In this document: positions 50,931-58,378 of the stretch, piece by piece
Numbering within the stretch: the first letter of the stretch is position 1
Layout: every line of letters begins with the position of its first letter
Assembly: GCA_034663635.1 (NCBI GenBank)
Contig: JAXDJH010000023.1
Location: 222,785-286,784 of the forward strand
From: JAXDJH01 sp034663635
Lineage (GTDB): Bacteria > Actinomycetota > CADDZG01 > WHSQ01
Direction of reading: 5' to 3'
Length of the DNA: 64,000 bases
Notes under the pieces: model-generated
Databases searched by the model: none
What the model was told of the DNA's origin: nothing
The model's input: only the letters and a program-made list of their open reading frames with translations
Position numbers and translations under genes: made by a program

Positions 50931-51913
50931 TGAGCAAGGTGGACCTGCCGGGCCCCGGCCTCTGGACGACCTCGGTCGGCAGCTTCCCGAAGCCGGAGTA
51001 CCTGACCAAGGCGCGCTCGCAGTTCGCGCGCAAGGAGATCTCCCGGGAAGACCTAACCCAACTCGAGGAGAAGGCGACGCGCGAGTGGATCGAGTTTCAG
51101 AACTCGATCGACACTGACGTCGTTGTCGACGGCGAGCAGTACCGCGGCGACATGGTCGCCTACTTCGCTGAGGAGCTTCCCGGCCTCGAGATTGGCGGCC
51201 TCGTGCGTTCTTACGGCAACCGTTATTACCGCAAGCCGATAGCGACCGGCCCGATCGGACGCGACCATCCCGTGACCGTCGACTGGTGGAAGTTCGCTCA
51301 GGGTCTCACCGACGCGCCGGTCAAAGGGATGCTCACCGGCCCGTACACGATCTGCGACTGGAGCTTCAACGAGTACTACGACACGCGCCGCGACTTCGTC
51401 CTGGACCTCGCCAAAGTGATCCGCGACGAGGCCCTCGATCTCGAGAAGGCTGGAGCCAAGTACATCCAGATCGACGAGCCGGCAGCCTCTACGCGCATGG
51501 ACGAGCTCGACCTGGTGATCGAGGCGATGAACATCGTGACCGAGCCTCTAAGCGCTCACACGATCACGCACATCTGCTACGGCGACTTCCATCGCGCTTA
51601 TCCGAAGATGCTCGACATCCCCGTCGACCAGATCGATCTCGAGTTCGCGAACTCCGAGTACTCGCTCCTCGATGAGTTCTCGGCGGACCCGTTCACGAAG
51701 CACATCGGGCTCGGCATCTCGGACGTGCACACCCACACGATCGAGCCTGTCGAGGAGATGGCCGAGGGGATCCGCAAGGCCCTCAAGTTCATCCCGCCCG
51801 AGCACATCTTCGTGGATCCCGACTGCGGGCTGAAGACGCGCACGGTCGAAGAGGCTCAGGAGAAGCTCAGCAACATCAAGAAGGCAGTCGACATCGTTCG
51901 CGCGGAGCTCTAG
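50930..51913 (+). CDS. MetE-like protein, zinc-binding half of a split methionine synthase
   Basis: 327 residues from ATG 50930 (GTG 50927 also possible). Single barrel starting TTSVGSFPKPEYL, matching the C-terminal half of MetE. Zinc ligands His214 and Cys216 in ITHICYGDF, Glu238 in DLEFANSEYS, Cys299 in VDPDCGLKTR are intact, as is the DVHTHTIEP loop. It transfers a methyl group to homocysteine to make methionine. Stand-alone core MetE proteins exist in archaea and some bacteria with unusual methyl donors, so folate cannot be assumed to be the donor. Confidence 0.92.
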   Translation: MSKVDLPGPGLWTTSVGSFPKPEYLTKARSQFARKEISREDLTQLEEKATREWIEFQNSIDTDVVVDGEQYRGDMVAYFAEELPGLEIGGLVRSYGNRYYRKPIATGPIGRDHPVTVDWWKFAQGLTDAPVKGMLTGPYTICDWSFNEYYDTRRDFVLDLAKVIRDEALDLEKAGAKYIQIDEPAASTRMDELDLVIEAMNIVTEPLSAHTITHICYGDFHRAYPKMLDIPVDQIDLEFANSEYSLLDEFSADPFTKHIGLGISDVHTHTIEPVEEMAEGIRKALKFIPPEHIFVDPDCGLKTRTVEEAQEKLSNIKKAVDIVRAEL

Positions 51914-52522
51914 CTGAAGATCGCGGTGTTCGGGCCCGGCAGAGTCGGGTCCGGGCTAGCCCGCTTCTGGGTCGATGCCGGCCACGAGGTGAAGCTCGCG
52001 TTCGCCCGCGATCAGGCGAAGCTCGAGGCAACCGCCAAAGAGATCGGCGCGACCGCGGCCGAACCTACCGAAGCCGCGGCCTGGGCGGACGTCGTCGTCC
52101 TCACTACGCCGTGGGGCGTGGTTGCCGATGCGATCGCCTCGGCCGGCGATCTCGACGGCAAGATCGTGGTGGACGCAACGAACAATTTCGAGTTGCTCGA
52201 TGCCTCGGGTGCAGAGTTGGTCGCCAACCACGCACGCGGAGCCCGCGTAGTGAAGGCCTTCAACACACTGTTCGCCCTGACCTACGACGCGATCCGCTCG
52301 GCGAAGACCAAGCCCGACCACGTCTTTTGCGGCGACGACCCAGAGGCGAAAGCAGCGGTCGCTCAGCTCATCGCCGACGTCGGCCTGAACCCGATCGACG
52401 CCGGGCCCCTCGCCAACGCGATCCATATCGAGAACTTCGCCGAGTTCATCATCGACCTCGCCTACAAGCAGGGTTTCGACCCGTTCGTCTACAGGTTCAT
52501 CAAGCCATCCGAACTTGATTGA
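51914..52522 (+). CDS. F420-dependent NADP reductase-like NAD(P)-binding protein
   Basis: 202 residues if translation starts at CTG 51914 directly after the previous stop; the first strand KIAVFGPGRVGSGLA with the GxGxxG motif requires this start, since GTG 51926 would cut it. VVLTTPWGVVADAI, VVDATNN and VKAFNTL follow in the manner of NADPH-dependent F420 reductase or related 6-phosphogluconate-dehydrogenase-like oxidoreductases. About 200 residues is normal for that family. Overlaps the YcaQ-like gene by 8 bp. Confidence 0.85.
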   Translation: MKIAVFGPGRVGSGLARFWVDAGHEVKLAFARDQAKLEATAKEIGATAAEPTEAAAWADVVVLTTPWGVVADAIASAGDLDGKIVVDATNNFELLDASGAELVANHARGARVVKAFNTLFALTYDAIRSAKTKPDHVFCGDDPEAKAAVAQLIADVGLNPIDAGPLANAIHIENFAEFIIDLAYKQGFDPFVYRFIKPSELD

Positions 52523-53726
52523 GCTGAGCCTCGAGCAGGCGCGCCGGCTCGCCATCCGCAAGCAGCGCCTTCACGAGACCATCAAGCCGACGAAGGCCGG
52601 CATCAAGGATGTCGCGAGGTCGTTGCGCGTCATCCAGATCGATCCGATCAACGCGGTCGAGCGGACTCAGAACCTCGTTCTGTGGAGCCGCCTTGGCCCC
52701 TACAACCGCAAGCACTTCGAACAGCTTCAGTGGACCGACAAGTTCTTCTTCCCCTACTGGGCCCACGCAGCGTCGATGGTCCTCACCGAGGACCTGCCGC
52801 TTCAGCGCTGGCGAATGAAGCATCAATGGATCGAAACGAGCGCATGGGACCGAAGGATCAAGGTATGGATGGAGGAGAACAAGCGTCTTCGCAACCAGAT
52901 CCTGCGCGACCTTAAGAAGAACGACGACCTGAAAGCGCGCGATTTCCGAGATCATTCGGTGTCGGAGTGGATGTCCGAAGGGTGGAATTCGGGCCAGAAC
53001 GTGGCTCGGATGCTCGACTTTCTCTGGGTGATGGGCAAGGTCACGATCTCGGGCCGCGATGGACTCGAACGCAAATGGAGCCTGACCGAGCGATGGATGC
53101 CCGATTGGGCTCCGAAAGAGTCGTTGCCGGTGCGCAAGGCCGTCGAGATCTCGACCCAGCATTCCTTGAGAGCGCTGGGCGTCGCGACGGCCCAACACAT
53201 CAAGGCGCACTACACGCGCGGCGCGTACCCCGATCTCCCCGAGGTCCTTGCGGGTTTGATCAAGAACGGCCTCGTCCATCCGGCCAATGTGGTCGGGCTG
53301 CCCGGCAAATGGTTCATCCACGCCGACGACCTGAAGTTGATCGACAAACTTGACGAGCCCACCGGCACGACCTTCCTGTCGCCCTTCGACAACCTCATTG
53401 CCGATCGGAAACGCACGGAGCTCATGTGGGACTTCAACTACCGGATCGAGATCTACGTCCCCAAGGCGAAGCGCGTCTATGGGTACTACGCGCTCCCGAT
53501 CCTCCACGGCGACCGGCTAGTAGGCCGCCTCGACTCGCGAACAGATAGGGCCGAGGGAGTGCTGCGAGTCAACGCGATCCACTTCGAACCAACGGTGAAG
53601 CCCACCAAAAAGATCGGCGCCGGAGTGTCAGCTGCCCTTCAACGCCTAGCCGACTTCGTCAGCGACGGCAATTCAGAACTGGCCCCCACCGCAGTGCCGA
53701 AGGCGTGGCGAGCGGCCATACACTGA
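52515..53726 (+). CDS. YcaQ/AlkX-like winged-helix DNA glycosylase family protein
   Basis: 403 residues from TTG 52515. Segments LRVIQIDPINAVERTQNLVLWSRLGPY, FFPYWAHAASMV and FLSPFDNLIADRKRT are hallmarks of the HTH_42/YcaQ group, which unhook DNA crosslinks or excise alkylated bases. Three tandem winged helices are expected. It overlaps the F420-reductase-like gene by 8 bp. The catalytic QxD motif of the family may be the IQIDP stretch near residue 40. The TPP riboswitch follows the gene. Confidence 0.88.
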   Translation: MIELSLEQARRLAIRKQRLHETIKPTKAGIKDVARSLRVIQIDPINAVERTQNLVLWSRLGPYNRKHFEQLQWTDKFFFPYWAHAASMVLTEDLPLQRWRMKHQWIETSAWDRRIKVWMEENKRLRNQILRDLKKNDDLKARDFRDHSVSEWMSEGWNSGQNVARMLDFLWVMGKVTISGRDGLERKWSLTERWMPDWAPKESLPVRKAVEISTQHSLRALGVATAQHIKAHYTRGAYPDLPEVLAGLIKNGLVHPANVVGLPGKWFIHADDLKLIDKLDEPTGTTFLSPFDNLIADRKRTELMWDFNYRIEIYVPKAKRVYGYYALPILHGDRLVGRLDSRTDRAEGVLRVNAIHFEPTVKPTKKIGAGVSAALQRLADFVSDGNSELAPTAVPKAWRAAIH

Positions 53727-53732
53727 CGAAGT

Positions 53733-53813
53733 AAGCGCGGGGGAGCTCGCAAGAGCTGAGAGGCCGAAAGGCGACCCCTGAACCTGCTCCGGTTAGTACC
53801 GGCGAAGGGAGAC
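53733..53813 (+). ncRNA. TPP riboswitch (thi box)
   Basis: Core strings GGGGGAGC, GCTGAGAGG, GACCCCTGAACCTG, CGGTTAGTACCGGCG and AAGGGAGA match the TPP aptamer. The 3' end GGCGAAGGGAGA also holds the ribosome-binding site of the next gene, so ligand binding would block translation of cytX. Confidence 0.93.
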
Positions 53814-53817
53814 GCAC

Positions 53818-55218
53818 TTGAGCACCCTCTTGGAGCGGCCTGAGTTCGGGATCGAACCCGTCCCGCCGGAACACCGCACTCTCAGCGCGCTCGACATCGG
53901 CGTCCTCTGGGGCGATCTCGGTATCGGGCTCCTCGTTCTCGTCACCGGAGCGTTGCTCGTGCCCGGCCTCGGCTTCTGGCCCGCGTTCGCGGCGATAGTT
54001 GTCGGCTCCATCATCGGCGTCGCCCTCCTCGCGGCGGGAGCGAGTGCCGGTGCACAACACGGAGTCCCAACGATGGTGTTGTTCCGGCCGATCCTCGGGA
54101 TCAGAGGCTCGTGGGTGCCGACGGTATTCAACGTCGCGCAGCTCGTCGGCTGGACGGCAGTCGAGTTGTGGGCGATCTCGTCCGCAGCCAACTTCGTCTC
54201 GAGGCGCGAGCTCGGGTTCGAGTCCCGCGGCCTCTGGCTCGGTCTCGCCGCGATCATTTGTACCGGCCTCGCGCTGTGGGGGCCGGTCGGAGTCACCAAG
54301 CAATGGCTCGAGCGCTTCGGCGTCTGGGTGATCGGCGGGATCTCGCTCGCGGTCACGATCCTCGTGCTGACATCGGGGGACCTGGGCACCGTCCTCAGCA
54401 AGCCGGGCGATGGGATCTTCCCGAGCTTCGGCGGGGCGCTCGATCTCGTGATCGCGATGCCGGTCTCGTGGCTTCCCCTCGTCGCCGACTACACGAGGTT
54501 CGGCAACAAGCCGAGAGGAGCGTTCTTCGGAACGTTCTGGGGCTATCTATTAGCGAACGTGTGGCTCTATTCGCTCGGAGCGTTGCTCGTCTTGACGGCC
54601 GATGCGGCCCCCTCGCCCGAAGGCATCGCCCTCGGGATCCTGACCGTCGGCGGCGGCTCGATCGCAGGAGTCCTCTTCCTTGTCGGCCTTCTAGTCGGCG
54701 AGACCGACGAGGCGTTCGCCAACATCTACTCGGGGGCGGTCAGCATCCAGAACCTTTGGCCGCGGCTGTCCCAGAAAGCGCTGATCGTCGGGATCGCTGC
54801 GATCGGAACCGCCCTCGCCGCGATCCTCACGATGGAGCTATACGAATCGTTCCTCTTCTTGATTGGGAGTCTGTTCGTTCCTCTCTTTGGAGTCTTCCTC
54901 GCGGAGCACTTCCTGATCCGGCGAGGGAGAGTCGCAACCGAAGAGCTCTACAAGAGGAGCGGCGACTACTGGTTCGAGGGCGGGTTCAGACTGCGAGCGT
55001 TCGTTCCATGGATCGCCGGCTTCGTCGTGTACCACGTGATCAGTCCGAGTCCAGTCGATTGGTGGATGGATCTCTTCAGTGTCTTCGGAGACCCTCTGTC
55101 CCAGGACTACGGATGGTTGAGCGCATCGATCCCATCGTTTGTCATCGCCTTCGTCGTATCGCTGGCGATGGGCAGGGACATATCATCACGACGACTCCCA
55201 AGAGAGGTGAACCCATGA
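53818..55218 (+). CDS. cytX: CytX-type NCS1 transporter for hydroxymethylpyrimidine
   Basis: 466 residues from TTG 53818. About twelve membrane helices; NCS1 signatures LDIGVLWGDLGIGLLVLVTG, AQHGVPTMVLFRPILG and PVSWLPLVADYTRFGN. NCS1 transporters under a TPP riboswitch usually import the HMP moiety or related thiamine precursors. The aptamer directly precedes it and its Shine-Dalgarno lies in the riboswitch 3' end. The next gene overlaps its stop as ATGA. Confidence 0.92.
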   Translation: MSTLLERPEFGIEPVPPEHRTLSALDIGVLWGDLGIGLLVLVTGALLVPGLGFWPAFAAIVVGSIIGVALLAAGASAGAQHGVPTMVLFRPILGIRGSWVPTVFNVAQLVGWTAVELWAISSAANFVSRRELGFESRGLWLGLAAIICTGLALWGPVGVTKQWLERFGVWVIGGISLAVTILVLTSGDLGTVLSKPGDGIFPSFGGALDLVIAMPVSWLPLVADYTRFGNKPRGAFFGTFWGYLLANVWLYSLGALLVLTADAAPSPEGIALGILTVGGGSIAGVLFLVGLLVGETDEAFANIYSGAVSIQNLWPRLSQKALIVGIAAIGTALAAILTMELYESFLFLIGSLFVPLFGVFLAEHFLIRRGRVATEELYKRSGDYWFEGGFRLRAFVPWIAGFVVYHVISPSPVDWWMDLFSVFGDPLSQDYGWLSASIPSFVIAFVVSLAMGRDISSRRLPREVNP

Positions 55219-55508
55219 AGATCGAAGCCACCTGCCTCACATGTAAGAGAACGTTCCTTCTTACTCAGATCGGACCTGAGTCCGATGCGCCGGGTCGCTG
55301 CCCGTTCTGCGGCGCAAGATTCGCGCGCCATTACTCCACGATCCTGGTCGAAACCGTTGCCCACGCGGAGGTCGCGGCGGACGCGTTCGTGAAGGCTCTC
55401 GGCAAATTGCAGGCCATGGAGACCGGTTTCGACATCGATATCGAGACTTTGCTCGCGAGGCTCTCGGAAGAGGTCCGGGCCCACGAAGCCATCCAAAAAG
55501 CCGTTTAA
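55215..55508 (+). CDS. Small zinc-ribbon protein
   Basis: 97 residues. CLTCKRTF (residues 6-13) and CPFCGARF (about 27-34) form a four-Cys zinc ribbon, followed by a helical domain (EVAADAFVKALGKLQAME, LLARLSEEVRAHEAIQ). Not recognised; it overlaps cytX, possibly by transcription read-through from the riboswitch operon. Cytoplasmic. Confidence 0.6.
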   Translation: MKIEATCLTCKRTFLLTQIGPESDAPGRCPFCGARFARHYSTILVETVAHAEVAADAFVKALGKLQAMETGFDIDIETLLARLSEEVRAHEAIQKAV

Positions 55509-55525
55509 CTAGAAATTTCTTCCAG

Positions 55526-55915
55526 ATGAATGAAACGGACTTTTCGGGCGTCGTCCTAGTCGTCTCGGACGACCCTCACCTGACTCAAGAGGCCACTCTG
55601 GCGTTCTCAGAGAACGTCAGGATCGAGCTCGCGGGCGATGCAAGGCAAGCTCAGAAGATCCTTGAGACCGTGGTCCCGGATGTGGTCGTCGTCGACATCC
55701 AGACCGGAAGCGCCGGAGGCTTCTCCCTATGCCGGGAGATGATCCAGACCACCCGGCTCCGCGACGTCCCGGTCCTCATGCTCCTCGAACGAAGCAACGA
55801 CGAATGGCTTGCGCGCCAAGCCGGCGCCCATTCGATCAAGGTGAAACCGATCGAGGTCGACGACCTCGTGACGGCCGTCGTGGAACTTGCCACCAGTCAC
55901 TCCAACGCCGCGTAA
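55526..55915 (+). CDS. Single-domain response-regulator receiver protein
   Basis: 129 residues. Acidic pair Asp15-Asp16, phosphorylatable Asp57 in VVVVDIQTGS and Lys in IKVKPIE define a REC domain with no output domain. It likely passes phosphate or docks to another protein; no histidine kinase is encoded nearby. ATG at 55526 has no clear ribosome-binding site; AGAAATTTCT (55511-55520), a 10-bp palindrome, precedes it. Confidence 0.85.
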   Translation: MNETDFSGVVLVVSDDPHLTQEATLAFSENVRIELAGDARQAQKILETVVPDVVVVDIQTGSAGGFSLCREMIQTTRLRDVPVLMLLERSNDEWLARQAGAHSIKVKPIEVDDLVTAVVELATSHSNAA

Positions 55916-55963
55916 AAACACCTGTAACTCTTCGCGCCTTTACAAACATGCAGGTCAGCGGGG

Positions 55964-55993
55964 TTGCGCGCCCATAATCACATGGCTTAAATT
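55964..55993 (+). promoter_or_regulatory. Candidate promoter of the WhiB-family gene
   Basis: TTGCGC (55964-55969) and TAAATT (55988-55993) are 18 bp apart in the 160-bp gap before the WhiB gene. This would give a leader of about 75 bases. The same TTGCG -35 type occurs at 14475. Confidence 0.4.
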
Positions 55994-56075
55994 ACAAGAA
56001 TGTGATTCGGCCAACCCGAGCGATGACGCCGGGAATGCCGGGGGATGGGGAAGTCCTTAGAGGAAGGCCGGGGGA

Positions 56076-56348
56076 ATGCAACGGATCACGACCAAGCTTC
56101 TGCAACCCGTCGAATGGCAGACGAACGCTCGTTGCCACGAAGTCGATCCCGAGATCTTTTTTCCAGAGCGCGGTGGTTCGTCGAAGGCCGCGCGCTCTGT
56201 TTGTTCGCAGTGCGACGTGAAGATGCAGTGTCTCGAGTACGCGCTCAACAACAAAGAACAGTTCGGCATCTGGGGTGGAACGTCGGAACGCGAACGTCGT
56301 CGCTTGCGCAAAGATCGCGCGCGTCGCACGCTACGCGCGGTGTCATAA
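56076..56348 (+). CDS. WhiB-family iron-sulfur transcription factor
   Basis: 90 residues. Cys20, Cys43-x2-Cys46-x5-Cys52 bind a [4Fe-4S] cluster; GIWGG and the basic RRRLRKDRARR tail complete the family. WhiB proteins are restricted to Actinobacteria and their phages, so this gene dates the segment's lineage. Sense redox or NO and act with sigma factors. Not enough sequence to assign a specific WhiB. A/T-rich sequence and the H1-like gene follow. Confidence 0.95.
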   Translation: MQRITTKLLQPVEWQTNARCHEVDPEIFFPERGGSSKAARSVCSQCDVKMQCLEYALNNKEQFGIWGGTSERERRRLRKDRARRTLRAVS

Positions 56349-56388
56349 ACAGCGCAATAAACAAGTTCTCAACACGTTTTCATACCCA

Positions 56389-56417
56389 TTGCACACTTCC
56401 AATAACTTGCTTAAAAG
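56389..56417 (+). promoter_or_regulatory. Candidate promoter of the histone-like gene
   Basis: TTGCAC (56389-56394) and TAAAAG (56412-56417) are 17 bp apart in the most A/T-rich stretch of the window (about 56340-56455). Would produce a leader of about 155 bases containing three hairpins. Confidence 0.35.
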
Positions 56418-56453
56418 CTTGCACAATGCGAATCAATAGCCTCTAATTACCAA

Positions 56454-56548
56454 GAATGCGCGTTTGTGACGCGCGTTCGTGCATGTGTTGGTCTCGACGA
56501 CACGCAGAGTCGCGTTGTCGAGAGGGGAAGAGAGACCACAAAGGTCTC
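56454..56548 (+). other. Structured leader with three hairpins
   Basis: Three stem-loops in 95 bases: 56454-56478 (9-bp stem, 7-base loop), 56492-56523 (13-bp stem with one mismatch, loop CAGAGT) and 56532-56548 (GAGACC/GGTCTC). They end 17 bp before the GGAGG of the histone-like gene and look like a regulated 5' leader. Confidence 0.6.
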
Positions 56549-56579
56549 GTTGGTTAGTGGGGAATGGAGGTGCGTGATT

Positions 56580-57077
56580 TTGGCAGCAAAGAAGACGACC
56601 GGGCGGCGCAAGACGGCAGCTCGTAAGTCGACCGCTCGCAAGTCGACTGCGCGCAAGAGCACCGCACGCAAGAAGAGCACCGCGCGCAAAGCGCCTGCTC
56701 GTAGGAAGTCGACAGCGCGTAAGTCGACTGCAAGGAAGAAGACGACTGGTCGCAAGAAGTCGACCGCTCGTAAGAGCCCGGCGCGTAAGAAGAGCACCGC
56801 TCGTCGTAAGAGCACCGCTCGCAAGAGCCCGGCACGCAAGAAGGCTACGGCTCGTAAGAGCCCGGCCCGCAAGAAGACCACCCGCAAGAAGAGCACAGCT
56901 CGTAAGAGCCCAGCTCGCAAGAAGTCGACCGGCCGCAAGAAGAGCACAGCTCGTAAGAGCCCCGCTCGCAAGAAGGCGACCGGCCGCAAGAAGGCCACCG
57001 CTCGTAAGGCACCCGCGCGCAGGAAGTCAACGGCGCGCAAGAGCACAGCCAGGCGGAAGACCACCCGCAGAAAGTAG
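56580..57077 (+). CDS. Histone-H1-like nucleoid protein (lysine/arginine/alanine repeats)
   Basis: 165 residues from TTG 56580, nine bases after GGAGG. Composed almost only of Lys, Arg, Ala, Ser, Thr, Pro and Gly, with repeating units of the KKSTARKSPAR and RKSTAR type, as in eukaryotic H1 tails and the C-terminus of mycobacterial HupB, but without the N-terminal HU fold. It should bind DNA or RNA electrostatically. The opposite strand also has a long open frame because of the codon pattern, not because of a gene. DNA repeats make copy-number change likely. Confidence 0.8.
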   Translation: MAAKKTTGRRKTAARKSTARKSTARKSTARKKSTARKAPARRKSTARKSTARKKTTGRKKSTARKSPARKKSTARRKSTARKSPARKKATARKSPARKKTTRKKSTARKSPARKKSTGRKKSTARKSPARKKATGRKKATARKAPARRKSTARKSTARRKTTRRK

Positions 57078-57093
57078 TAGCGGGGACCTCCGC

Positions 57094-57945
57094 TTAAGCC
57101 AAAGCGGATTCTAAGGAGCGGCTCGGTTGAAGCAATAGCCGGGCCGCTCTCGCGTCCGGGGCCGGAAGGAATCGCTCCTCGACCAACCCGACGATCTCGG
57201 TCGCCACGACGGCGGCCCCCATCCTTTCGGCGACTCGAGCTACTTGTCCGAAGGCAGTGTCGATCCCGACCTTCGCCGGATCCGTGAGATTCATAGACAC
57301 CTGACTGATGTCGGCATCGATCTCGAAGCCGAGAGATCGCACGTTCGGAGCTCGCACCGTGTTCGCGATTGAGATAGCCATCTGCTTGGGCGCTTTGAGC
57401 CAGACGTTGAAAGCGATCAGGGGGCCGCGCGCTCCGACGCACACAACACCCTTTCGAGGGTCGATCTCCCGGCCCCCAAGATCGGGCGGAAGCTCGGTCC
57501 GGGCCCGCCTCATAAGCCGTTCCAGGCCTCCGTTTCGGAGGGCCGGCAACTCGACGGTTTCGGCCCGTCTTGCGGCCTCGCCATAGAAGTAGATGGGGAG
57601 TCCCGTCTTGTTGTGGATCGCGCCACCGGCCCAGCGCGCCATCTCGACGACGTCGGTCATGTCTTCCTTTAACGGGACGATCGGACAGACGTCGAGTCCG
57701 CCGAGACGCGGATGCACTCCCTCTTGGACCGTGAGATCGATCGATGCGGCGACCTCGGCGAGGGCCGCGAGCGAATTGGCGAGGCGAGGTGCATCCGAGG
57801 AGATCGTGTAGACGCTGCGGTTGTGAGTCGTGTCGGCGTGGACGTCGAGGACCCGGGCTCCCGCTTCAACCAGCGCCTCGTGGCAGCGAACGATGAAACC
57901 CGCGTCTCGGCCCTCCGACACGTTGGGGACGGCGATGAGGCTCAT
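57094..57945 (-). CDS. Glutamate formiminotransferase (FTCD N-domain type)
   Basis: 283 residues from ATG 57945. LIAVPNVSEGRD and DVHADTTHNRSVYT match the N-terminal substrate domain, HPRLGGLDVCPIVPL and QVSMNLTDPAKVG the rest of the formiminotransferase. It transfers the formimino group of N-formiminoglutamate to tetrahydrofolate in histidine breakdown. No hut genes adjoin it and the cyclodeaminase part is missing. Divergent from the DUF302 gene with 21 bp between start codons. Confidence 0.9.
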   Translation of the reverse strand: MSLIAVPNVSEGRDAGFIVRCHEALVEAGARVLDVHADTTHNRSVYTISSDAPRLANSLAALAEVAASIDLTVQEGVHPRLGGLDVCPIVPLKEDMTDVVEMARWAGGAIHNKTGLPIYFYGEAARRAETVELPALRNGGLERLMRRARTELPPDLGGREIDPRKGVVCVGARGPLIAFNVWLKAPKQMAISIANTVRAPNVRSLGFEIDADISQVSMNLTDPAKVGIDTAFGQVARVAERMGAAVVATEIVGLVEERFLPAPDARAARLLLQPSRSLESALA

Positions 57946-57953
57946 CGAGGCGT

Positions 57954-57959
57954 TACCGT
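57954..57959. promoter_or_regulatory. Shared symmetric -10 (TACCGT) of divergent leaderless genes
   Basis: TTACCGTAA (57953-57961) has TACCGT on the plus strand (7 bp before GTG 57967) and TACGGT on the minus strand (9 bp before ATG 57945). One AT-rich core could start both RNAs. Confidence 0.45.
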
Positions 57960-57966
57960 AAGGCTC

Positions 57967-58377
57967 GTGTCTGATCCCCAGCAGAGTGAATACGGATACA
58001 CAGTGAACGTGCCGGAAGGGTACGACGAAGCCGTCATCCGTGCTCGCATGGCGATGAAGGGCGAGGGCTTCTCGATCCTTTCGGAGATGCACGTCGGTGG
58101 CCTGTTGGGTGACGAAATGGGCGATTCGCGCCAGTACCTGATCATGGGTATCTGGAACTCCGCCGTATCGCAGCGCCAGATCGACCACGACCTGCGGGCC
58201 GGCGTACACCTCCCCTGCAACGTCGTCATCCAGGAGGTTCCCGAGGGAGCCGTCGTTGCCGTTCTCGATCCTCTCGACGTTGTCGAGGGAGCCGATGAGA
58301 CAACTGTGGAGGCCGCGGAGGTGGCTCGGGAGGCTTTAGGCAGGATGCTCCAGAGGATCACGGCCACGGAGGAGTGA
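57967..58377 (+). CDS. DUF302 domain protein
   Basis: 136 residues from GTG 57967. The pattern VNVPEGYDEAVIRARMAMKGEGFSILSEMHV, then DEMGDSRQYLIMGIWN and a Cys in HLPCNVVIQE match DUF302, a small fold often fused to or beside metal and oxidase proteins, with unknown function. The PucR gene starts 1 bp after its stop. Confidence 0.85.
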   Translation: MSDPQQSEYGYTVNVPEGYDEAVIRARMAMKGEGFSILSEMHVGGLLGDEMGDSRQYLIMGIWNSAVSQRQIDHDLRAGVHLPCNVVIQEVPEGAVVAVLDPLDVVEGADETTVEAAEVAREALGRMLQRITATEE

Positions 58378-58378
58378 T

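Noticed and set aside
56447..57442. 331-residue open frame opposite the histone-like gene, rich in Leu-Arg-Ala
   Set aside because: It is the complement of the Lys/Arg-rich codon pattern, has no start context and overlaps the formiminotransferase end.
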